From the NCBI RefSeq assembly GCF_024320865.1, contig NZ_JANDBD010000002.1, forward strand, positions 186,001 to 250,000: a stretch of 64,000 bases of DNA. Reading direction: 5' to 3'. Both the position numbers and the translations under genes were made by a program. Within the stretch, counting starts at the first letter, position 1; each line of letters starts with the position of its first letter. This document shows positions 53,476-61,333 of this stretch, one piece after another. Origin of the DNA: Mycolicibacterium arenosum. Lineage in GTDB: Bacteria; Actinomycetota; Actinomycetes; Mycobacteriales; Mycobacteriaceae. The notes beneath the pieces were generated by a model. It searched no databases. It was not told the origin of the DNA and saw only the letters and a program-made list of their open reading frames with translations.

Positions 53476-53514
53476 GAGCTCCAGGCTAGCCACGCACGGC
53501 GACGGCCAAACCGG

Positions 53515-54018
53515 TCACGCCCGCCGGTCCAGCCACTGATCGGTGACTCCGACGATGTCGCGAATGCCATCGGCCAGCAGGTCGGCGAGGAAGGCCGCGA
53601 TGGGTCCGCCGATCAACGGCACCCGGACGTCGACGATCCCGGTGCCGTCCAGCCGGGTCCCGGCACCGTCGCCGGTGAGCCGCACGTCGCCTCGACCGGA
53701 GATCGGGGTTCGGGGTGCGGCGACCTCGACGGCACCGCGCAATCCGCCGTCGACCGGCTGCCACTGCTCGCGCTGCACGATCCGCAGTGAGCCCAGCCGC
53801 AGCGGCCGCAGCACAGCGGGCAGTTGCTCACCGCCGAACCGCATCGTGATCTCGACCGTCGTCGTGCCGTCCGTCGCGGTGCTCAGCGTGTCCAGCCGCG
53901 GCGCGCCGGCGGCGTACAACTCGAGGCGCGCCCGCCAGTACTCCCGGTCGGCGAATGCCGAGCGGAGCCCGCCCACGGGGTGTGGGGAGGACGCGGTCAG
54001 GTGAACGGTGCGGGACAC
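53515..54018 (-). CDS. DUF2505-family protein
   Basis: A 167-residue protein (SRTVHLTASSPHPVGGLRSAFADREYWRARL; IVQREQWQP; FLADLLADGIRDIVGVTDQWL) matching DUF2505, a START/SRPBCC-like family of mycobacteria. GTG start at 54018. Probably binds a lipid-like ligand; role unknown. Confidence 0.75.
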   Translation of the reverse strand: MSRTVHLTASSPHPVGGLRSAFADREYWRARLELYAAGAPRLDTLSTATDGTTTVEITMRFGGEQLPAVLRPLRLGSLRIVQREQWQPVDGGLRGAVEVAAPRTPISGRGDVRLTGDGAGTRLDGTGIVDVRVPLIGGPIAAFLADLLADGIRDIVGVTDQWLDRRA

Positions 54019-54045
54019 GGCACGCGACCCTACCGACGCCCCGGC

Positions 54046-54071
54046 CCGTGCAGATCTCGCAATCTGCACGG
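54046..54071. terminator. Hairpin in the DUF2505 upstream region
   Basis: CCGTGCAGAT-CTCGCA-ATCTGCACGG has perfect 10-nt arms. It lies 28 nt upstream of the DUF2505 GTG and about 170 nt past the stop of the next minus-strand gene. Terminator or operator; the two are not distinguishable here. Confidence 0.5.
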
Positions 54072-54241
54072 ATCTCGCTGAGAGTGTCGGCGCGCGCGGT
54101 AAAGCAATCGTCAAACCCCTGTACGGCCGTGCTGGCCAATTAGCCGAGAGTGTGTCGGCGAGGTGTACGAGCCGAACCGTCGAATTCTGGAAATCGGCAC
54201 GCTGAGTGGACGTGGAATTGTGCTCGCAGAAATTCGGTGAA

Positions 54242-54727
54242 TCAGATGCAGGGCTTGAAACCGAAGCCGAGTTCGGGGCCGCACGTGGTCAACTTGGGCG
54301 GCGCGGGGAGCTTGGGCGGCGCGGGCAGCTGCGGAACGCCGAGTCCGGGGAGCTGCGGCGCGACCACGAGATCGGGCACCAAACCGATACCGAAGCTCGG
54401 GAGAACGACGTCCGGCAGCGCGACCGTGGCCAGCGGCGGAATGCCGGAGGCGTCGAATTTCGGCAGCTCAGACGGTGATGGAAGCTGCCTGAGCTGCTCT
54501 TCCAGCGTTCCCGTCCGCGCTGCCTGGGCCCGGCACTTGCCGGCGGCCTCGTCCACCACGGTGCCGTCGGGACAGCGCACGCCGCACTGCCCGGCGTCCA
54601 CGGTGCTGCCCTCGGCGCACTCATCCGCGTGGCTGACCGCGGGTAGTGCGAGCGACGTCAGTGGCGCGATCGCCAACACCGAACCCGTGACGAGGGTCCG
54701 CAGAACTCCGCGCGAATTGACAGCCAT
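54242..54727 (-). CDS. Secreted cysteine/proline-rich protein
   Basis: A 161-residue exported protein. The signal peptide ends AVSHA|DECAEG. Next is a small disulfide-type module (CAEGSTVDAGQCGVRCPDGTVVDEAAGKC), then a Leu/Pro-rich region with repeated PKLPAPPKL and a terminal cysteine pair (TTCGPELGFGFKPCI). AAGGAC precedes the ATG. Likely wall-associated; function unknown. Both flanking gaps are less GC-rich than the rest of the window. Confidence 0.72.
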   Translation of the reverse strand: MAVNSRGVLRTLVTGSVLAIAPLTSLALPAVSHADECAEGSTVDAGQCGVRCPDGTVVDEAAGKCRAQAARTGTLEEQLRQLPSPSELPKFDASGIPPLATVALPDVVLPSFGIGLVPDLVVAPQLPGLGVPQLPAPPKLPAPPKLTTCGPELGFGFKPCI

Positions 54728-54914
54728 GATCGTCCTTAGAACGCTAAAGAATCGTATTAATCGAATTCGAGTGTAGACAATTGGCCGCATTCGCGCTGGC
54801 ATCGGAAACAATCGCGAGAACCGGAATTTCTTGCGATTATCGGGCCGATCGTACGGATTGCGGGTCGACGGGGCCCGTCGACCGCCGGCGCACTCCGACC
54901 TAGAGTGGGATCCC

Positions 54915-55904
54915 GTGCACTTCGGACTCTTCATCCCGCAAGGTTGGCGACTCGATCTGGTGGACATCCCGCCGGCGAGCCAGTGGGGGGTGATGAGCGA
55001 CCTCGCGGCGTACGCCGACGGCGGCGCGTGGGACTCCCTGTGGGTGTACGACCACTTCCACACGGTGCCCGTCCCGACCGACGAGGCCACACACGAGGCG
55101 TGGACGCTGATGGCCGCGTACGCGGCGACCACGTCGCGTATCAAGCTGGGCCAGATGTGCACGGCGATGGGTTACCGCAATCCGGTGTACCTGGCGAAGG
55201 TCGCCGCCACCGCCGACATCATCTCAGGCGGCCGGGTCCAGATGGGCATCGGCGGTGGCTGGTACGAACACGAGTGGCGAGCCTACGGCTACGGCTTCCC
55301 GTCGGCCGGTAACCGGCTCGGCAAGCTCGACGAGGGTGTGCGGATCATGCGTGATGCGTGGCGCGACGGCCGAGTCAGCTTGGACGGCAAGCACTACCAG
55401 GTCGACGGCGCCATCGTGGCCCCGAAGCCGCTGCAGGAGGGCGGCCCACCGCTCTGGATCGCCGGCGGCGGCGAGAAGGTGACGCTGAAGATCGCCGCGA
55501 AGTACGCGCAGTACACCAACTTCGTGTCGGAGCCCGAGGGCTTCGCGCACAAGTCGAAGGTGCTCGAGGGTCACTGCGCCGCAGTGGGCACCGACTACGG
55601 AGCGATCGTCCGGTCGGCCAACTTCAACGCCGTCGTCGGGGAATCCGAGGCCGACGTCGCCGATCGCGTCGAACGCCTCCGCGCCCGGCAGACCACCAAG
55701 GCCAACGCGGAGGCGGTCGAGGCGATGCTCGCGAACGTGACCGCACCGGATTCGGCCAGTGGAACGCCGGAGCAGATCGTCGAGAAGCTCAAGCGGATGC
55801 AGCTTCTCGGCTGCGAGTACGCAATCATGTACTTCCCCGAGGCCGCCTACGACCGTTCCGGTATCGAACTGTTCGAGCGCGAGGTGATTCCGGCGCTCGC
55901 CTGA
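54915..55904 (+). CDS. LLM-class F420-dependent oxidoreductase
   Basis: A 329-residue luciferase-like TIM barrel (VHFGLFIPQGWRLDL; DSLWVYDHFHTVP; GGRVQMGIGGGWYEHEWRAYGYGFP; GGPPLWIAGGGEKVTLKIAAKYA). GTG start. The 187-nt AT-richer upstream region probably carries divergent promoters shared with the secreted-protein gene. Overlaps the convergent SnoaL gene by 58 nt. Confidence 0.87.
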   Translation: MHFGLFIPQGWRLDLVDIPPASQWGVMSDLAAYADGGAWDSLWVYDHFHTVPVPTDEATHEAWTLMAAYAATTSRIKLGQMCTAMGYRNPVYLAKVAATADIISGGRVQMGIGGGWYEHEWRAYGYGFPSAGNRLGKLDEGVRIMRDAWRDGRVSLDGKHYQVDGAIVAPKPLQEGGPPLWIAGGGEKVTLKIAAKYAQYTNFVSEPEGFAHKSKVLEGHCAAVGTDYGAIVRSANFNAVVGESEADVADRVERLRARQTTKANAEAVEAMLANVTAPDSASGTPEQIVEKLKRMQLLGCEYAIMYFPEAAYDRSGIELFEREVIPALA

Positions 55905-56242
55905 TACTGGGCGAGCAGCCAGCCGTCGCCCTGCCGGGTTAGCACGACGCCGATGCGCAACTCCACGGCGGGCCTCGCCACGTAGGCGAAGGTCGCCGTC
56001 AGATAGCCGGTCACGACATCGGCTGACAGCAGCCGACTTTCGAGCACCCGATAGGTGACCGTCATGCCCGCCGGTTGCGAGTCGTAGTAGGCGGCGACGC
56101 CGGCACGGCCGACGCTGTGCGGCCGCAGGCCCTGGAAGACCGCGTCCTCGGTGAACACCGCGGCCACGGCGTCGGGGTCGTGTGCGTCGATACCGCGCTG
56201 CCAGCGGTCCATCACCGCCCGCACGATCTGCTCGGCGGTCAT
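55847..56242 (-). CDS. SnoaL/NTF2-like protein
   Basis: A 131-residue cone-fold protein (MTAEQIVRAVMDRWQRGIDAHDPDAVAAVFTEDAVFQGLRPHSVGRAGVAAYYDS). ATG 56242 overlaps the SDR stop (ATGA). Such proteins act as isomerases, hydrolases or binding partners; coupling to an SDR suggests a shared substrate. Confidence 0.8.
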   Translation of the reverse strand: MTAEQIVRAVMDRWQRGIDAHDPDAVAAVFTEDAVFQGLRPHSVGRAGVAAYYDSQPAGMTVTYRVLESRLLSADVVTGYLTATFAYVARPAVELRIGVVLTRQGDGWLLAQYQASAGITSRSNSSIPERS

Positions 56243-56955
56243 CAGTGGCCCGCGCTCTGGCCGCCGTCGAGATGCAGGATCTCGCCGGTCACGAACGACG
56301 CGGTTTCCAGGTACAGCACGGCGTCCACGACGTCGGACACCTCGCCGATGCGCTGCACCGGATGCAGTTGTGCCAGCGCGGCGTACGTCGACGGGTCGTG
56401 CATTGGTGTCTTGATGATTCCGAGAGCGACTGCGTTGGAACGGATTCCACGTGTCGCGTACTCGATGGCCAACGCCCTGGTCGCGGCGTTCAGGCCGCCC
56501 TTGGTGAGCGACGCCAGCGCCGACGGCACCTGCGAGTTGGCGTGCTCGACGAGCGTGGTCGAGATCGTGACGAGGTGCCCGCCGGCGCCGCGTTCCAGCA
56601 TCGCGGCCACGCCTGCGCGGGACACCTCGAAGAAGCCGCGGAGGTTCACGCCGGTGATCGCGTCGTAGTCCTCGTCGGTGTAGTCGACGAACGGCTTGGC
56701 GATGAAGATGCCCGCGTTGTTCACGATGGTGTCGAGGCGGCCGAACCGCTCGAGGGTGGCGTCGACGACGCGTTGCCCGGCGCCGGGTTCCGCGATGTCG
56801 GCGGGTACGGCGAGGACCATCGGGTCGCCGCTCTCGGCGATGGTGCGGGAGGTCGCGGCGACGGCGTAGCCGAGCTTCCGATATCCGGCGACCAGTGCCT
56901 CGCCGATCCCCTGGGATGCGCCGGTGACGAGTGCGACGCGTTCTTCTGCGGTCAT
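56242..56955 (-). CDS. SDR-family protein lacking the catalytic tyrosine
   Basis: A 237-residue short-chain dehydrogenase fold with cofactor motif TGASQGIG (11-18), NNAG (79-82) and Ser132. The YxxxK motif is altered: Lys152 is present (SLTKGGLNA) but the Tyr position 148 is Ala (PSALASLTK). ATG 56955 follows AAGGAGC. Divergent from the LysR gene. It may have shifted chemistry or be a binding protein. Confidence 0.85.
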   Translation of the reverse strand: MTAEERVALVTGASQGIGEALVAGYRKLGYAVAATSRTIAESGDPMVLAVPADIAEPGAGQRVVDATLERFGRLDTIVNNAGIFIAKPFVDYTDEDYDAITGVNLRGFFEVSRAGVAAMLERGAGGHLVTISTTLVEHANSQVPSALASLTKGGLNAATRALAIEYATRGIRSNAVALGIIKTPMHDPSTYAALAQLHPVQRIGEVSDVVDAVLYLETASFVTGEILHLDGGQSAGH

Positions 56956-57084
56956 GTGCTGCTCCTTCGAGTGAATGTGTTCTGCACTCCGGAACGAAGC
57001 GTCGACCACCGCGCGTCCCGCCCGCCAGGACGGCTTTGCTCTCTACTGGTAGGCGCAACCTCGCACTGCACTACGCTGACGTCC

Positions 57085-57999
57085 GTGGAGTTGCGGCAGC
57101 TGCGCTACTTCGTCACGGTGGCCGACGAGTTGAACTTCGGTCGCGCCGCAGAGCGGCTGCGCATCGCGGGCCCGTCGCTGTCGCAGCAGATCAAGGCGCT
57201 GGAACGGGATCTCAAGGTTCAGCTGTTCGACCGCGACCGGCGCTCCGTCGCGCTGACCGCGGCGGGCGCGGCCCTGCTCCCGCGGGCCAGGGCCCTGATC
57301 GGTGAGGCCGACGCCTTCCGGCGTCAGGCACTGGGCATCGCGTCGAACGAGCCGGTTCGGATCGGGTGCGTGCAGTGGTGTCCGACGGACTGGTCCGAAC
57401 GCGCGGCCGGCGTCGCGCAACTGCGCATCGACACGTGGGTGATGCCGTCGCACGCGCAGGCCGCGCGGGTGGCGGACGGCAGTCTGGACCTCGCGATCTG
57501 CTGGGTGCAGCGTGCCGACACGGCGGCGCTGTCGCTCGATGCGCGGCTGGTCGGCACCGACGAGCTCTACGCGCTGGACGTCGGTGCGAACACCTCCCCG
57601 GTCCGGGCGCGCGACGTCACGGTGCTGGTGGACGCCGACGACGCCAGCTGGTCGTCGTGGAACCGGTACGCCGAGCAGTTCGCGGAGGCCACCGGAGCGA
57701 CGGTCGTGCACGTCGACGACGGCGGGGTGACGGGCTCGACCTTCTTCGATCACGTCCGCCGGCTGCGGCGCCCGGTGCTCAACAATCCCAAGGGGCAGAA
57801 CGACGCAACGCCCGCGGGGCTGTCGCGGCGCCCGGTTGTCGCACCCGCACCGCTGTGGACCTGGTCGCTGGTGTGGCGCCGCGGGGAGCAGAACCCCGGC
57901 GTGCTCGCCGTCGTCGAGGCGTTCACCCGTGACGCGCCCCCGACTCCGCTGGTGGTCGCGGACGCCTGGCTGCCGCAGGACGATCCGCATCGCGGGTGA
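57085..57999 (+). CDS. LysR-family regulator
   Basis: A 304-residue protein with HTH MELRQLRYFVTVADELNFGRAAERLRIAGPSLSQQIKALERDL and a C-terminal periplasmic-binding-like effector domain. Divergent from the SDR-SnoaL pair, the likely target. Its 3' end overlaps the convergent MFS gene by 77 nt. Confidence 0.88.
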   Translation: MELRQLRYFVTVADELNFGRAAERLRIAGPSLSQQIKALERDLKVQLFDRDRRSVALTAAGAALLPRARALIGEADAFRRQALGIASNEPVRIGCVQWCPTDWSERAAGVAQLRIDTWVMPSHAQAARVADGSLDLAICWVQRADTAALSLDARLVGTDELYALDVGANTSPVRARDVTVLVDADDASWSSWNRYAEQFAEATGATVVHVDDGGVTGSTFFDHVRRLRRPVLNNPKGQNDATPAGLSRRPVVAPAPLWTWSLVWRRGEQNPGVLAVVEAFTRDAPPTPLVVADAWLPQDDPHRG

Positions 58000-59113
58000 G
58001 CGCCGCGCATCCGACGCGCAGCCACAACGCGGTGAGCGCGGACGTCAGTACGATTGCGGCCGAGGTGATGAGCGCCGCGCGAAAGCCGTTGTGCAGCAGT
58101 GGCGTGACGACCAGCGGGCCGACGATCTGCCCTAGGGAGTAACCGGTGGTGAGCAGCGCCACCGCGCTCGCCGAACCCAGCACCCTGCCCGCAGCCAGCG
58201 TGATCGTGCTGATCCCGATGAAGGTGCCGCCGAACAGCAACGCGCCGACCAGCGCGGCCGTCGGGCCGCCGACGACGGCCGTGAGCGCGATGCCCGACGC
58301 CTGCAGCGTCAACGCGATCACCAGGAGGGTCGGTCGCGACCACCGGGTGCTCGCCCACGCCCACACCGCTGCCGACGGTGCGGCGGCCAGTCCGACGACC
58401 ACCCAGGCGCTGCTGCCCAGCCAGGCCGGTTCGCTCACCGCGGCGACGAGGAACGTGCCGGCGATGATGTAGCCGACGCCTTCGAGCGTGTAGCAGACCA
58501 GCAGCACGGTGAACCAGCGGTGGGAACGGTGTTGGAAGTCAACGTGAGTCGGCTCTGCCGCATCGTGCTCGGCGGGCCGCATGTGCCAGGCGATGGCGGC
58601 GACGACCGCTCCCAGCGCCGCCGCGGCCAGCCATGCGGTGCGCCACCCGGTGGCCGGTAGCAGGAGCACCAGCGCGCCGGACATCGCGATGCCGATTCCG
58701 ACGCCGCCGAAGCCCCAGCCCGGCAACTGCGCTGACCGGCCGCGCGCGTGGTCCAGCATCCAGTCGACGGCGATGATGAAGACGGCCGCGCTCGCCACGC
58801 CCGCCACGAACCGGATGACCAGCCAGGCCGCGACGCTGTGCGTCATCGGCATCGCGAGCAGGCTCACCACCACGGCGGCCAGTGCCATTCGCCAGCTGAG
58901 CGTTGTGCGCGTCGCACGCGGCCAGGCCACGGCGGCCAACGCGCCGGCCAGGTAGCCCGCGTAGTTCGCGGTCGCGAGACCGCTTGCCGCGCTTGGGCTC
59001 AGGCCGATCTGCGCCGTCATCAACGGGAGGATGGGCGTGTAGACGAAGCGCCCGATTCCCATGGCCGCAGCCAACGCGGCAGCGCCACGGGCGATGTGGA
59101 CGTGTGGAGTCAT
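57923..59113 (-). CDS. YbfB/YjiJ-family MFS transporter
   Basis: A 396-residue protein with about twelve TM segments, beginning ARGAAALAAAMGIGRFVYTPILPLM, typical of the YbfB/YjiJ family. The long hydrophilic C-terminus (TRDADRPAAARRPRPP) lies in the overlap with lysR. Substrate unknown. ATG 59113 is chosen by family alignment; ATG 59140 is possible. Confidence 0.85.
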   Translation of the reverse strand: MTPHVHIARGAAALAAAMGIGRFVYTPILPLMTAQIGLSPSAASGLATANYAGYLAGALAAVAWPRATRTTLSWRMALAAVVVSLLAMPMTHSVAAWLVIRFVAGVASAAVFIIAVDWMLDHARGRSAQLPGWGFGGVGIGIAMSGALVLLLPATGWRTAWLAAAALGAVVAAIAWHMRPAEHDAAEPTHVDFQHRSHRWFTVLLVCYTLEGVGYIIAGTFLVAAVSEPAWLGSSAWVVVGLAAAPSAAVWAWASTRWSRPTLLVIALTLQASGIALTAVVGGPTAALVGALLFGGTFIGISTITLAAGRVLGSASAVALLTTGYSLGQIVGPLVVTPLLHNGFRAALITSAAIVLTSALTALWLRVGCAALTRDADRPAAARRPRPPAESGARHG

Positions 59114-59243
59114 CTCGCCATGGTGCGCACCGGGTTCCACGCCGCGCCACGACGCGTGTGCTCTCAGCTGTGAGGAATCGCCTACAGCCGCAGGCCGGCC
59201 CGCTTTACGGCTGCGGGATCAGCGGCGGCGGAGGAGGCGACAC

Positions 59244-60149
59244 TCAGCTTGTACCCCCCGCTGCGGAGCCGGTGACGGCGCCCTTGATGCTGCTCTTGGC
59301 GGCGGCGCCGAGCACGGTCACCGGGTCGAGTTGACCGCCGTCGGCGACGATGCCGGCGGCTCGGCCGACTCCGGCCGCGACGGCGTCCGTCGCGGCGCCC
59401 TTGACGGCGCGCACTGCGGTGGAGCCCCCGGTGCCGACGAGCCCGCCCACCAGGACCCCCGTCGGGCGCTGGACGGCCCCCCCGACGCCGTAGACCACGG
59501 CGAGATGAGCCAGCAGTGCGGTGTCCGCGGTCTCGCGGTGGCCGGTGGCGAGCTGGTAGGCCTGGATCGCGACGCTCTGGCCGAGCGCTTTGGTCATGTC
59601 CTGCCGGCTCTTGACGAGAAGCTGCTTGACCATGGTCCGGTCCAGTGTGCGTACCACCGCCGAACCGACGTGCGCGGCCAACCGGCCTACCTGTGCGCGG
59701 ATCGACGCCGCCACCACCGCTTCGACGACGGGTATCGCGGCGAGCGATCCGCCGCCGGTCCACTGCGCGTTGGCGATCGCGACGCGGATCTCGAACGCCG
59801 CGATTCCGAGTGTGCTGACGATCCACAACTTGGCGTACTCGATGTCCATGCCGCATGTTCGGGCCAGCACGCCGAGCGCGTCCAGTGCATCGGCCAGCTT
59901 GTGCACGGAGTAATCGCCGTCGAAGAGCAGCTCGAACTGCTCGTCGGCGGTCGACGCCGTCGTACCGCTGAGCACCATCGCCGTGCGCGCCCGTACACGC
60001 TCGAGATCGGGTATCAGCGAGGCCAATTCATCGGCGCCGTCCTGCAGATCGCTCGCGATGCGCCGCATCGCCGACTCGCTGCCCTGCGGCCATTGCTGTC
60101 CGGCGAGATAGGCGACCCACTGCAGACCCGCCGGGATGACGACGTCCAT
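59244..60149 (-). CDS. Protein with WXG100/CpnT-like N-terminal helical domain
   Basis: A 301-residue protein. Residues 1-150 (IPAGLQWVAYLAGQQWPQGSESAM, then helical bundle) resemble the WXG100-type N-terminal domain of CpnT-like type VII substrates, which carry toxin domains. The C-terminal half is Gly/Ala/Val-rich (YGVGGAVQRPTGVLVGGLVGTGG...AAAKSSIKGAVTGSAAGG) and looks more like a glycine-zipper membrane segment than a toxin enzyme. GGAGGAAG precedes ATG 60149. It is next to EspI-like and EccA genes. Confidence 0.6.
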   Translation of the reverse strand: MDVVIPAGLQWVAYLAGQQWPQGSESAMRRIASDLQDGADELASLIPDLERVRARTAMVLSGTTASTADEQFELLFDGDYSVHKLADALDALGVLARTCGMDIEYAKLWIVSTLGIAAFEIRVAIANAQWTGGGSLAAIPVVEAVVAASIRAQVGRLAAHVGSAVVRTLDRTMVKQLLVKSRQDMTKALGQSVAIQAYQLATGHRETADTALLAHLAVVYGVGGAVQRPTGVLVGGLVGTGGSTAVRAVKGAATDAVAAGVGRAAGIVADGGQLDPVTVLGAAAKSSIKGAVTGSAAGGTS

Positions 60150-60328
60150 CGGCTTCCTCCACGCATTGGCGCGCTCCACCCTTCATATCGCATCAGAAGT
60201 ATTGCAGCGCTGAGTAATTCGATAGCGCAACACTCGCGGATCGACGTGACGGGAAAGTGGAGGACGGTTGAACGGGGGGTGAAACAGGCAAGGATGCGCC
60301 AGCAGACGGGGCAGTAGCGCTTGCGCCG

Positions 60329-61324
60329 TCAGCCGGTGACGTTGCCTCTGCGCGGTGGTTCGAACGCGAAACCGTCGGCGACGGTGGCGGCGAGTTCGAT
60401 GAACGCGTTGCGCGTCTTGCCGGCCAACAGATCCACCGACACCTCGGAGCCCTCGGCGAGGTGGTCGTCGAACGGGATCTGCTGCAGCGCGCGGACTCTG
60501 GTCAGGAAGTGGCGTGACATGCGATCCATGTCCACCGTCGCCTGGCCGGGCCGGGCCAGGCTGAAGACGACAACCGCCCGCGGTACCAGATGTGCGTAGC
60601 CGTGATGGTTAAGCCAGTCCAGGGTTGCGAGCGCGCTGCGGGCGGCATCGATCGAGGGATTGGCCACCAGCACCGCGGCGTCCGCCTGATCGAGCACCCC
60701 GGCCATCGCCGAATGCACGAGGCCGGTGCCGCAGTCGGTGAGGATGATGTTGTAGAAGCGACGCAGGACGGTCAGTACGGCGTGGTAGTCCGCGTCGGAG
60801 AACGCCTCCGACATCGCCGGATCACGTTCGGACGCAAGTATTTCCAGACGGCTCGACGCCTGCGAGGTGTGACGGCGGACATCGGAGTAGCGGGAGATGG
60901 CGTCGTCGACGAGGAGATCACGTACCGTGGAACGGGTTTCGTCCGGGCCGCGCTGTCCGAGCGTCCCGAAGTCGGGGTTCGCGTCCACCGCGATGACGCG
61001 GTCGCCGCGCAGCGAAGCGAGTGTCGCGCCGAGGCCGACGGTGACAGTGGTTTTCCCGACGCCGCCCTTCATCGACAGCACCGCGATGCTGTAGGCGCCG
61101 CGGACCGGCCTGTTGATCATGTCCACGAAGGTGTTGCGCCGAATCTCCCATTGCGACGCGCCGGGATTGATGATGCCCAAGCTGGCGCGGTGCACTGCCC
61201 GACGCCAGCCCTCCTGCGCTACCGGCCGGGCGTGCCGGATCAGCCCCAACTCGTCGTTGGAGGGTGAGGCGTGAACCGGTGGCCACTCCGTCGTCACCGG
61301 ATGTCCGCTGTGATCGTCTCGCAT
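60329..61324 (-). CDS. EspI/MinD-like ATPase of the ESX type
   Basis: A 331-residue P-loop protein with deviant Walker A SMKGGVGKTT (85-93), VDANPD (113-118) and a DCGTGLVHSAMAGVLDQAD switch region. The leading GWRRAVHRASLGIINPG and INRPVRGAYSIAVLS segments resemble the C-terminal half of EspI from ESX-1, but the long Pro-rich N-terminus of EspI is missing. It probably assists or regulates an ESX secretion system. Starts 9 nt after eccA. Confidence 0.82.
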   Translation of the reverse strand: MRDDHSGHPVTTEWPPVHASPSNDELGLIRHARPVAQEGWRRAVHRASLGIINPGASQWEIRRNTFVDMINRPVRGAYSIAVLSMKGGVGKTTVTVGLGATLASLRGDRVIAVDANPDFGTLGQRGPDETRSTVRDLLVDDAISRYSDVRRHTSQASSRLEILASERDPAMSEAFSDADYHAVLTVLRRFYNIILTDCGTGLVHSAMAGVLDQADAAVLVANPSIDAARSALATLDWLNHHGYAHLVPRAVVVFSLARPGQATVDMDRMSRHFLTRVRALQQIPFDDHLAEGSEVSVDLLAGKTRNAFIELAATVADGFAFEPPRRGNVTG

Positions 61325-61333
61325 GACGCGCCG

